A model generated the notes under the pieces. The model searched no databases. It was not told where the DNA came from and saw only the letters and a program-made list of their open reading frames with translations. Shown here one piece after another: positions 1 to 6,556 of a stretch of DNA of 54,341 nt; within the stretch, counting starts at the first letter, position 1, and each line of letters opens with the position of its first letter. The DNA is from a virus. The DNA is taken from positions 1-54,341 of IMG/VR virus record IMGVR_UViG_3300047509_000095. One strand, written 5' to 3'. The position numbers and the translations under genes are program-made.

Positions 1-127
1 GCCGAGCTGGTCATTCTCTTTGGTGAGTCTGGCGCGGGCAAGAGTTTCACGGCGCTGGACCTGGCCGGCGCTGTGGCCCGCGGCATAGAGTGGCGCGGCA
101 ACCGGACCCGCAAGGGGCGCGTCGTGT
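1..127. repeat. Terminal direct repeat, left copy
   Basis: These 127 bases are identical to the last 127 bases of the window. The same reading frame (primase/helicase) continues through both copies. A length of exactly 127 matches a common maximum k-mer in short-read assemblers, so this probably shows a circular-mapping contig and not a physical terminal repeat. A real short terminal repeat of T7 type cannot be excluded from sequence alone. Confidence 0.95.
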
Positions 128-921
128 ACATCGCTGCCGAAGGCGCTGGGGGTTTCCGCAATCGCCTGCTGGCGTACGCGCAGCGTGAGGGTATCGCCTT
201 GGGCGATGTCGACCTGCACGTGATCGCGGCGGCGCCGAACCTGCTTGAGCGCATCGATGCGCTGGACGTGGCCCGGTCGATCGGCAAGGCCGACCTGGTC
301 TTCGTCGACACCCTGGCCCAGGCCACGGCCGGCAGCAACGAGAACTCGGGCGAGGACATGGGCAAGGCCCTATCCCACTGCAAGGGTATCCATCGCGCCA
401 CTGGTGCCACCGTGGTGCTTGTCCACCACGCCGGCAAGGACTTGACCAAGGGCGCCCGTGGGTGGTCGGGCCTACGGGCCGCTGCCGACGCCGAGATAGA
501 GGTGTCCAGGCAGGAGCCTATCCGCATGCTGCGCATGACCAAGCAGAAGGACGGCGAGGACGGCAAGTGCATCTACTTTGACCTTACCCAGGTGCCTATC
601 GGCATGGACGAGGATGGCGACACGATCACCTCGTGCGTCATGAACTACGACGTGACGGCGCCGGTGGCGAAGCAGGGCGGCCCCAAGTTGAACCAGTGGG
701 AGACCCTAATCATGACCTCTTTGACAATCATATCCGAGTCACAGTCGGCCGGGATTGAGAAGAAAGCGGTCGTCCTGGACGCATTGGAGGCGTACAAAAC
801 ACAGGGTGGCGTTAATACTTCGGCAAGGGATTTACTGAACAGGGCGGTTAAAACGTTGGCAACAAAGGAATATTTTATTGTCGAGGATGACTGTATCGAG
901 CTCCTGAAAGGCGACCTATGA
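1..921 (+). CDS. Primase-polymerase/helicase, C-terminal part (continues from 53012-54341)
   Basis: This is the 3' part of the gene that starts at 53012 and crosses the contig junction. On the circle the protein has 707 residues. Here lies the RecA/RepA-like ATPase domain: Walker A GESGAGKS (residues about 409-416), a Walker B-like LVFVD (about 500-504) and LVHHAGKD further on, as in AAA_25/RepA-type replicative helicases of phages and plasmids. The C-terminal 90 residues look like a small helical or winged-helix tail. The frame is open from base 1 without a start, and the methionine at 73 is internal. The stop overlaps a possible ATG at 918. From about base 720 the DNA becomes clearly more AT-rich, suggesting a recombination boundary near the gene's end. 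The ATPase assignment is firm; the helicase role is inferred from the fusion to a PrimPol domain. Confidence 0.88.
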   Translation, partial: AELVILFGESGAGKSFTALDLAGAVARGIEWRGNRTRKGRVVYIAAEGAGGFRNRLLAYAQREGIALGDVDLHVIAAAPNLLERIDALDVARSIGKADLVFVDTLAQATAGSNENSGEDMGKALSHCKGIHRATGATVVLVHHAGKDLTKGARGWSGLRAAADAEIEVSRQEPIRMLRMTKQKDGEDGKCIYFDLTQVPIGMDEDGDTITSCVMNYDVTAPVAKQGGPKLNQWETLIMTSLTIISESQSAGIEKKAVVLDALEAYKTQGGVNTSARDLLNRAVKTLATKEYFIVEDDCIELLKGDL

Positions 922-1061
922 ACTCGCAAAACATTACATGTGGTTGTTTTTGCGACACAACAAACCCAACAACAGGCCCAACAACATGTTGTGTCGGGAA
1001 CCTAAAAAACCCAACAACACAACAAACCCCTTTAGGGGTGTTGTGTTGTTGGGTTTTATAA
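918..1061 (+). CDS. Possible 47-aa Cys-rich peptide overlapping the hairpin region
   Basis: The ATG overlaps the primase/helicase stop as ATGA, the usual coupling in this genome. The frame gives 47 residues with six cysteines (CGCFC, CC, CC) and repeated NPTT motifs. However, nearly all of it lies over the two inverted-repeat hairpins at 953-1057, whose CAACA/TGTTG repeats would by themselves give such a low-complexity peptide. It could be a leader peptide coupled to the hairpins, or no gene at all. I recognise no family. Confidence 0.25.
   Translation: MNSQNITCGCFCDTTNPTTGPTTCCVGNLKNPTTQQTPLGVLCCWVL
953..996 (+). promoter_or_regulatory. Upstream hairpin of a tandem pair
   Basis: A perfect 10-bp inverted repeat (CGACACAACA at 953-962 and TGTTGTGTCG at 987-996) encloses 24 bases containing two CCCAACAAC motifs. 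Its right arm shares TGTTGTGT with the right arm of the next hairpin, and its left arm shares ACACAACA with that hairpin's left arm. The two structures could therefore exchange partners, as in transcription attenuators. The pairing is seen; the regulatory role is inferred. Confidence 0.55.
1006..1057 (+). terminator. Long hairpin, likely terminator or attenuator
   Basis: The left arm at 1006-1023 and the right arm at 1040-1057 pair perfectly over 18 bp. After an AA bulge (1024-1025) a 5-bp ACCCC/GGGGT stem follows with a TTTA loop (1031-1034). The right arm ends in TTTT. It sits between the replication gene and the sugar cassette, so it probably limits readthrough. The short T run and very long stem are unusual for a simple intrinsic terminator. 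Confidence 0.7.
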
Positions 1062-1125
1062 CCCGCGAAGTTTTACCAGTTGGAGCGTACTTGCAAATTT
1101 TTACTAGACAGAGATTGAGGATGAT

Positions 1126-1341
1126 ATGAAACATAAAAATGTACCTAATAGCAACCATATCGAAAATTGTAATTTTGTCGGCGTGCAATGGGATTCCAAA
1201 GCAGTCGCTACTGTTCAAACTATCCCCGACGGCTTACTGGAAAACGCCAAAGCATTTCACTCGCTGATTAGCGTTCTTAAAGCCCAGAACGTAGAGATAA
1301 AAGCAATGCTTAATATCGAAACGCCTCGGGGTGAAAAATGA
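1126..1341 (+). CDS. Hypothetical 71-aa protein, first gene of the sugar cassette
   Basis: A GAGGAT ribosome site lies just upstream, and the stop overlaps the next start (ATGA at 1338), so it is translationally coupled to the dehydratase gene. The protein is small and soluble, with a predicted helical C-terminal half (DGLLENAKAFHSLISVLK) and no cysteine motif or membrane segment beyond one Cys. Its DNA is more AT-rich than the genes that follow, like the 3' end of the primase/helicase gene. I recognise no family. Position suggests it belongs to the phage backbone at the insertion border, or is the leader gene of the cassette. Confidence 0.7.
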   Translation: MKHKNVPNSNHIENCNFVGVQWDSKAVATVQTIPDGLLENAKAFHSLISVLKAQNVEIKAMLNIETPRGEK

Positions 1342-2213
1342 AAACCTTCGGAAGCGTTTTGATCACCGGCGGCACCGGCTTCTTCGGCCGTGGTTGCGTG
1401 AGAGCATTGCTCGACGGCAAGCTGTCGGATCGGGTGTGTATTTACAGCCGGGACGAGTACAAGCAGTCGCTGATGCGGGCCGAGTTCAAGGACGACCCAC
1501 GGCTGCGTTTCTTCGTTGGCGATGTCCGGGACAAAGACCGGCTGACACAGGCTATGCAAGGCGTGAACGTGGTGATCCACGCCGCTGCGTTGAAGCGAGT
1601 CGAGGTAGGGGAATACAACCCGGCCGAGATGGTCAAGACGAACGTGCTCGGGTCCATGAACGTGATCGACGCCGCCTACCTGGCGGGGGTGCAGAAAGTT
1701 GTCATGCTGTCTACAGACAAGGCTTGCGAGCCAGCTAACGCCTACGGCGCGTCGAAGCTCATGGCCGAGAAGCTATTCCTGGCCGCGAACGTCACCCACG
1801 GCATGGCCCGCACCTACACAGGGCCGAAGTATGCGGTCTGCCGGTACGGCAACGTCGCCGGTAGCACAGGGTCGGTGATCCCGACCTGGCGCCGCATCCT
1901 GGCCGAAGGGGGGCGCTTGAGCGTGACGGACCGCTGGTGTACCCGGTTTTTCATGACCCTAGACGAGGCCGTGCGTTTGGTGATCAACACGGCCACGACG
2001 ATGAAAGGGGGTGAACTGGCGATACCGCAGCTGCCAGCCTATCGGCTGCAGGATCTGGTCGTCGCTCTCGGGGGCAATCTTGAGGCAGTTAAATCGACAG
2101 GCCTCGGCAAAGGCGAGAAGCTGCACGAGTCCATGGTGCCGGGCGCGACGAGCTACGAAGCACGGCGCATGACGATCGATGAACTTCGGGAGGCACTGAG
2201 CCATGTCGTATAA
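1338..2213 (+). CDS. SDR nucleotide-sugar 4,6-dehydratase, PseB-like
   Basis: A 291-residue extended SDR enzyme. The NAD(P)-binding motif GGTGFFG is at 11-17, HAAALKRVE follows beta-4 at 81-89, STDK is at 125-128 and the catalytic Y136-x3-K140 pair is present. In the PseB/FlaA1 family the TDK and YxxxK residues perform C5-inverting 4,6-dehydration of UDP-GlcNAc, the first step of pseudaminic acid synthesis. A legionaminic-type or other UDP-HexNAc dehydratase role remains possible. Slightly shorter than cellular PseB (about 330). It is the first enzyme of a chain of overlapping genes: its start overlaps the preceding stop and its last 11 bases overlap the next gene. The protein should act in the cytoplasm. 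Family assignment is strong; the exact sugar is inferred from the neighbours. Confidence 0.85.
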   Translation: MKTFGSVLITGGTGFFGRGCVRALLDGKLSDRVCIYSRDEYKQSLMRAEFKDDPRLRFFVGDVRDKDRLTQAMQGVNVVIHAAALKRVEVGEYNPAEMVKTNVLGSMNVIDAAYLAGVQKVVMLSTDKACEPANAYGASKLMAEKLFLAANVTHGMARTYTGPKYAVCRYGNVAGSTGSVIPTWRRILAEGGRLSVTDRWCTRFFMTLDEAVRLVINTATTMKGGELAIPQLPAYRLQDLVVALGGNLEAVKSTGLGKGEKLHESMVPGATSYEARRMTIDELREALSHVV

Positions 2214-2439
2214 CCCTAAGTTCGGATACCGCGTTGATACAGTCGGCCGCGCTTGCTTCGCGTTCAAAAATGGCGATGGTTTCTGGTCCTACTACGCCGA
2301 CAACGTGAACGGCACGACGGAGCGCGACGGCGCCATCGAGTTCGATGGCAAGGTGTGGCGATCGCAAACCGGGCGGGTTGTCCACGCGCCGAAGGCGGTC
2401 ATGGACGATTTTTGTTTTCTTGTAGCAGTGGAGGCTTGA
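2203..2439 (+). CDS. Hypothetical 78-aa protein within the sugar cassette
   Basis: Overlaps the dehydratase 3' end by 11 bases, with a GGGAGG ribosome site inside that gene. The product is rich in aromatic residues and predicted beta strand (FAFKNGDGFWSYYAD, KVWRSQTGRVVH), with no signal peptide or membrane segment. It lies between dehydratase and aminotransferase genes. I do not recognise it. It could be an accessory subunit of one of these enzymes or a phage gene caught in the cassette. Confidence 0.75.
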   Translation: MSYNPKFGYRVDTVGRACFAFKNGDGFWSYYADNVNGTTERDGAIEFDGKVWRSQTGRVVHAPKAVMDDFCFLVAVEA

Positions 2440-2440
2440 C

Positions 2441-3073
2441 ATGTACAACCCGCACCAAGTCACGAAGGACTTCGAGGCCGCTCTTTGTGCCTACACGGGA
2501 GCGCGCTTCGCGGTCACGACCACATCATGCACGCAGGCGATCCTGATGGCGTTGGCGTGGAACAATACGGCCTTTCGCGAAGGCGGGGTGCTTTGGGCGT
2601 TCATGCCGCCTACCATTTGGATGCCAAAATTTAGCTATGTCGGCGTGCCGGCCGCCGCAAAGAATGCCGGGTTTAAGGTGTTCTTCGCGGACGACGATTG
2701 GGATGGGGAGTACCGATTGAAGCCAACCCCGGTCTGGGACAGTGCGCGCCGCTTTACTTCCAATATGTACCGTCCAGGTGCGATGCAGTGCGTGTCCTTC
2801 CACTGGTCCAAAACCCTTGGCCTATCCCAGGGCGGCGCTATCCTGCATGACAACCCCGAAGCCGATGCATGGCTGCGGCGCGCGCGCTTCGATGGCCGCA
2901 CCGAGGGCGTCGACCCGAAGAACGACCAGGTGCAGTACCCATCCTGGCATGCGTACCTGTCACCCGAGGTGGCCGCCCACGGGTTGATGAAATTGTCGCT
3001 GCTGCCGAAGCACAACCCCGACTTACCCAAGTCGGATTATCCCGACCTCTCACTCATAAAGGCCTTTCAATAA
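2441..3073 (+). CDS. Short PLP sugar aminotransferase (DegT/DnrJ/EryC1-like, PseC-like)
   Basis: A 210-residue protein resembling the large PLP-binding domain of DegT/DnrJ/EryC1/StrS aminotransferases. The PLP lysine is in SFHWSKTLGLSQGGAI (K124), matching the family's SFxxxKxxxxxxGG pattern, and D100 in VWDSAR sits where the family has the cofactor-binding Asp of EDAAH. In pseudaminic acid synthesis PseC transfers an amino group from glutamate to C4 of the keto-sugar. Family members have about 370-390 residues; here the C-terminal small domain is absent, with no second fragment downstream in any frame I can see. GGAGG precedes the start; the stop overlaps the next ATG (TAATG). It may be a compact active enzyme or may have another role. 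Confidence 0.72.
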   Translation: MYNPHQVTKDFEAALCAYTGARFAVTTTSCTQAILMALAWNNTAFREGGVLWAFMPPTIWMPKFSYVGVPAAAKNAGFKVFFADDDWDGEYRLKPTPVWDSARRFTSNMYRPGAMQCVSFHWSKTLGLSQGGAILHDNPEADAWLRRARFDGRTEGVDPKNDQVQYPSWHAYLSPEVAAHGLMKLSLLPKHNPDLPKSDYPDLSLIKAFQ

Positions 3074-3435
3074 TGGACATTCGAAACGACTTGACGATGC
3101 AAGTGGCCGCGCGCGACGGCAAAGTAATCCTGCTGTTTTCGCGCCACCATGAGGCAACCAACGACCTCGTGCCCGAGAAGACGGATCACATGATGCTCGA
3201 CCCGCAAGGCGCGCTGCTCGCCGCCGAGTGCATGAGCGCGATGGCGTTTGAGGCCGACACTGGCCTCAAACCTGTGGGTGAGGTGCTCAAGGTCGAGCTG
3301 GTGCAGAAGCACCGCGAGAAGCTGGCGCCGCGCTTGGCGTTGATGCTGAACTCCATGCGCGAAAACAAGCGCATCACAAACCAGCAATTGGCCAAGCAGA
3401 TGCTCGACGCTTTCTGCAGCGAGGTGTTCTCGTGA
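3073..3435 (+). CDS. Hypothetical 120-aa protein within the sugar cassette
   Basis: Starts at the ATG overlapping the aminotransferase stop. The upstream extension of this open frame lies inside the aminotransferase gene and is unlikely to be used. The N-terminal half has beta-like segments (KVILLFSRHHEATNDLV), the C-terminal half is predicted helical and charged. No cysteine motif, signal or membrane segment. I do not recognise a family; proteins like this occur as unknowns in phage genomes. It overlaps the next gene by GTGA. Confidence 0.72.
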   Translation: MDIRNDLTMQVAARDGKVILLFSRHHEATNDLVPEKTDHMMLDPQGALLAAECMSAMAFEADTGLKPVGEVLKVELVQKHREKLAPRLALMLNSMRENKRITNQQLAKQMLDAFCSEVFS

Positions 3436-4022
3436 ACGCGCGCATTGCCATCATCCCGGCGCGGGGCAACAGCCGGCGCATCTACAAGAAAAACATCGCG
3501 CTATTCCACGGGAAGCCAATCATCGCTTACTCCATAGAGACAGCGCTCGCGTGCAATCTGTTCGATGCTGTGATCGTGTCGACCGACAGCCAAGAGATTG
3601 CCGACATCGCCCAGATCTATGGCGCTGTGGCGCTGATGCGCGACGCCGAGCACTCGGAAGACCACGTCGGCACACAGGACGTAGCGCGCAACGTGCTCGA
3701 CGAGCTCAAAGAGAACGGACATGCATTTGCATACGCATGCGTGATCTACCCCACGGCGCCGATGATGACGCCGGGCGACCTCATCGCCGGGTACACCGAG
3801 ATCGAAGCATCAGGCGCTGGCTTCGTGATGTCGGTGGGCGATGCGCCGCTGGCCGACGCGGGGCAGTGGTACTGGGGGGTGCCCGATTACTTCGGGGTCG
3901 ATCCGCTCATCTCGACGCGCACGACGATGTACCCGATTCCGAAAGAGAGGGTATGCGATGTCAATCACCCCGATGATTGGGCGCAGGCCGAGGCGATGTA
4001 CAAAAAATGGAAAGGAATTTGA
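3432..4022 (+). CDS. CMP-nonulosonate cytidylyltransferase (NeuA/PseF-like)
   Basis: A 196-residue nucleotidyltransferase with GTG start overlapping the upstream stop. The N-terminus IAIIPARGNSRRIYKKNI carries the PARGxSxRxxxKN signature of CMP-sialic/pseudaminic acid synthetases, followed by GKPIIAYSIETAL and VIVSTDSQEIADIA. The C-terminal CDVNHPDDWAQAE matches the closing D-x-DxPxDW-xxAE segment. Known PseF/NeuA enzymes have about 220-235 residues, so the middle part is shortened. The reaction is CTP plus nonulosonic acid to CMP-nonulosonate and PPi, the activation step before transfer. Its presence makes the cassette a nonulosonate pathway and not a general deoxysugar pathway. Confidence 0.85.
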   Translation: MNARIAIIPARGNSRRIYKKNIALFHGKPIIAYSIETALACNLFDAVIVSTDSQEIADIAQIYGAVALMRDAEHSEDHVGTQDVARNVLDELKENGHAFAYACVIYPTAPMMTPGDLIAGYTEIEASGAGFVMSVGDAPLADAGQWYWGVPDYFGVDPLISTRTTMYPIPKERVCDVNHPDDWAQAEAMYKKWKGI

Positions 4023-4024
4023 TC

Positions 4025-5137
4025 ATGAAATGGTGCCGTACTTGCTGTTACCCGGACACGAAGCCCGACCTGCATTTCGATGAGACAGGCCAGTGCAGCG
4101 CGTGCGTGAACCACGCTAAGCGCCCAACGATCGAATGGGCCGCGCGCGAGCAGGAGCTGCGCGCGCTGCTGGCGAACGCGAAGCCGAACCGCTCGGGTTA
4201 CAACTGCATCGTGCCGTCGTCGGGCGGGAAGGACAGCACGTTTCAAGTCCTGAAGATGATCGAGATGGGCGCCAAGCCGCTCGTCGTAACCGCGGCCACC
4301 TGCTACATGACCGAGATCGGCCGCAAGAATATCGACAACCTGGCGCGTTTCGCGACCACGATTCAAGTGACGCCAAATCGCGCCGTGCGGGCGAAGCTGA
4401 ACCGGCTTGCGCTGCGGATGGTGGGCGACGTGTCATGGCCTGAGCACTGCTTGATCTTCACCACGCCGTTCAAGGCGGCCGTCGACTACGACATCCCGCT
4501 CGTCATGTATGGAGAAAACCCACAGGAAGCGTACGGCGGCCCGCAGGGCAGCGACGCAGCCAAGACCATGACCCGGCGCTGGGTGAGCGAGTTCGGCGGC
4601 TTCCTGGGCCTGCGCCCCGCCGACTTCGTTGGTCTTGACGGCATCACTGCGCAAGACATGCAGGACTACATGCCACCGACCGAAGGCATGATCTATGGCC
4701 AAGGTATCGAGGCGCACTTCCTCGGCCAATACCTCGAGTGGGACTCGAAGATGAATTTCAAGGTGGCTGTCGACAATGGTATGCAGTTCAAGAACCCGGC
4801 GCGCGCGAACTGGTGGGGTTTCGAGAACCTGGACAACGCGCTGCATGGTCTCCATGATTTTATGATGTACAGGAAGTACGGGTATGGTCGAGGCGCCGCG
4901 CAGATCAGTGTCGATGTGCGCAATGGTGAGACGCGATTGGAAAGCGCGCGCAGCTGGTGCACGCACAACGATGGCATTTTCCCTGCCGCGTATGGCGGCG
5001 TTCACGTTCACGATATCCTCGCACACATCGGCGTGACGATGGACGAGTTCAAGCGGATCGTTGACAGGTTCACTGATTGGTCGCTCTTCGATCGTGTTGG
5101 CGAAGACGGCGCGCGCCTCAAGGTGCCGCAATGCTAG
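4025..5137 (+). CDS. N-acetyl sugar amidotransferase (PseA/WbpG/WbuX-like)
   Basis: 370 residues from the ATG at 4025, two bases after the preceding stop. The N-terminus WCRTCCYPDTKPDLHFD...CSAC has the paired-Cys zinc-like motif of N-acetyl sugar amidotransferases, and SSGGKDS is the PP-loop that adenylates the substrate. In these enzymes ammonia converts an acetamido group to acetamidino, as in Pse5Ac7Am or ManNAc3NAmA-type sugars. In known clusters the partner proteins are a HisF-like and a HisH-like subunit; the HisF-like gene overlaps here by seven bases, but no HisH-like gene is present. Length is typical for the family. The assignment is firm; the sugar substrate is inferred. Confidence 0.87.
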   Translation: MKWCRTCCYPDTKPDLHFDETGQCSACVNHAKRPTIEWAAREQELRALLANAKPNRSGYNCIVPSSGGKDSTFQVLKMIEMGAKPLVVTAATCYMTEIGRKNIDNLARFATTIQVTPNRAVRAKLNRLALRMVGDVSWPEHCLIFTTPFKAAVDYDIPLVMYGENPQEAYGGPQGSDAAKTMTRRWVSEFGGFLGLRPADFVGLDGITAQDMQDYMPPTEGMIYGQGIEAHFLGQYLEWDSKMNFKVAVDNGMQFKNPARANWWGFENLDNALHGLHDFMMYRKYGYGRGAAQISVDVRNGETRLESARSWCTHNDGIFPAAYGGVHVHDILAHIGVTMDEFKRIVDRFTDWSLFDRVGEDGARLKVPQC

Positions 5138-5883
5138 CCAAGCGCATCATACCGTGCCTCCTGGTCCGGGGTCGCCAGCTCGTGAAGGGCAAGCAATTTC
5201 GTTCATGGCGCAGCGTAGGCGTCGCCGAACAGGCTGCTCGCATCTACGCCGCGCGTGGCGCCGACGAACTGTGCATCTTGAACATCGGCGCAACGCCGAG
5301 CAATGAAGGCCCGGACTTCGCCATGGTCGAGCGCATGACGGCGAACAACTTCTGCCCCGTGTCGGTGGGTGGGGGTGTGCAGACTGTGGAAGATGTTCGG
5401 CAATTACTGCTCGCAGGCGCGGATAAGGTGGTCATCAACACAGCCGTTGCAGAGAGCAAAACATTGTTGCGTGCTTGCGCCGACAAATATGGGTCGCAAG
5501 CCATTTGCGTAAGTATCGATTATACGGATGGCAGAATAGCCACGCACTGCGGGGCTATTATATGGGATTCGCAACCGTTTTATGGTGTGGCGATGCAAGC
5601 GGAAGGCGCGCAGCATTGCGGAGCCGGCGAGATCCTGCTCACATCTATCGACCGTGACGGCATGATGGAAGGCTACGACCTCGACATGATCAGGGCCGTG
5701 TCTGCCGCTGTCGATATCCCTGTAATCGCAGCAGGGGGGTGCGGCACGCCACAACATGCGCTTGAAGCGTTGCAGGCCGGCGCCGACGCTGTGGCGATCG
5801 GCTCCATGTTTTTGTTCACTGACCACACCCCCTCGAGTGTGGCGGAATACCTCACCTCGAAAGGAATTGTATGTCGGACCTAG
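5131..5883 (+). CDS. HisF-like ammonia-handling subunit (WbuZ type)
   Basis: A 250-residue (beta/alpha)8 barrel with start at MLAKRIIPCLLV, the only start that fits the family's N-terminus, overlapping the amidotransferase stop by seven bases. HisF normally has CLDV here; the catalytic Asp (D11 in histidine biosynthesis) is Leu, as I recall for WbuZ-type paralogues in surface-sugar clusters. The second HisF aspartate region is kept as VSIDYTDG, and phosphate-binding loops SVGGGVQT and AAGGCGTP are present. It therefore should not make imidazole glycerol phosphate, but pass ammonia to the adjacent amidotransferase. A glutaminase partner (HisH/WbuY) is missing. Confidence 0.85.
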   Translation: MLAKRIIPCLLVRGRQLVKGKQFRSWRSVGVAEQAARIYAARGADELCILNIGATPSNEGPDFAMVERMTANNFCPVSVGGGVQTVEDVRQLLLAGADKVVINTAVAESKTLLRACADKYGSQAICVSIDYTDGRIATHCGAIIWDSQPFYGVAMQAEGAQHCGAGEILLTSIDRDGMMEGYDLDMIRAVSAAVDIPVIAAGGCGTPQHALEALQAGADAVAIGSMFLFTDHTPSSVAEYLTSKGIVCRT

Positions 5884-6281
5884 TTTTAACTTCGGTGTAC
5901 GAAGATGCGCACGCCTCACATTACCTGTACGCTCTGTTGGCGCAACGCGAAATGCACGAGAGCATCAGCCACAAGACAATGCCGGAAGTGCCGGATCATA
6001 TCGCGTTCATCGACAGCAAACCTTACGAGGCGTGGTATCTGGTGTGGGTAGGTAGTGCACCGGTCGGGGCCGTGTACCTGTCCAAGCAGCGCGAGATCGG
6101 TATTGCGATCTTCAAGGAGCACCGCCGGCGCGGGTACGGGGTTAAAGCTGTGGTGGCGCTGATGGAACTACATCCCGGCAAATTTTTGGCGAACATCAAC
6201 CCGGGTAACGCCGGCTCGCAGGCGATGTTCAGGAAGTTGGGCTTCGATATGGTGCAAGTGACTTACGGGGTGGAAGCATGA
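5871..6281 (+). CDS. GNAT N-acetyltransferase (PseH-like position)
   Basis: A 136-residue GNAT-fold protein overlapping the HisF-like gene by 13 bases. The acetyl-CoA loop is EHRRRGYGVKAV, followed by a beta-4/alpha-4 region and a C-terminal NAGSQAMFRKLGFDMV, both standard GNAT marks. In pseudaminic acid synthesis PseH acetylates the C4 amino group of the aminotransferase product; this gene's place between aminotransferase and synthase suits that step. It is somewhat shorter than PseH (about 160-180), and a different acyl donor or substrate cannot be excluded. A 4-base ATGA overlap couples it to the next gene. Confidence 0.78.
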   Translation: MSDLVLTSVYEDAHASHYLYALLAQREMHESISHKTMPEVPDHIAFIDSKPYEAWYLVWVGSAPVGAVYLSKQREIGIAIFKEHRRRGYGVKAVVALMELHPGKFLANINPGNAGSQAMFRKLGFDMVQVTYGVEA

Positions 6282-6556
6282 AACTCGCGTGCGGGATGGT
6301 CGTGTTCCTCCGCATGGCGTTTAGCGACCATCGCCGTTTGCATTACGGCGAGCACGCCAAGAAAGTAGTGATACACCCAGAGCATTACGCCGAACTGGTG
6401 CTCGAACTTGAGCCCCAATTCATCTATTTCAACCCCACCAATCCAATCCAGATGCCACCGGGTGCGCTGATGTTTGAAGGCATACTCGTGGAATCGTCTG
6501 AAGAGCCAGGCACGCCGAAGCTCATCAATTGCAAAAATGAGGTGATCTACTTATGA
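6278..6556 (+). CDS. Hypothetical 92-aa protein within the sugar cassette
   Basis: Coupled at both ends by ATGA overlaps, to the acetyltransferase upstream and the NeuB-like synthase downstream. The product has a hydrophobic N-terminus (MKLACGMVVFLRMAF) too short and too charged for a clear signal peptide, then a mixed beta-rich body with a Pro-rich turn (NPTNPIQMPPG). No recognised family. Tight coupling inside the pathway suggests an accessory role, but nothing in the sequence shows which. Confidence 0.75.
   Translation: MKLACGMVVFLRMAFSDHRRLHYGEHAKKVVIHPEHYAELVLELEPQFIYFNPTNPIQMPPGALMFEGILVESSEEPGTPKLINCKNEVIYL

Noticed and set aside
1062-1125. Dedicated promoter for the sugar cassette
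   Set aside because: TTGGAG and TTGCAA are present, but neither has an acceptable -10 box at the right distance.
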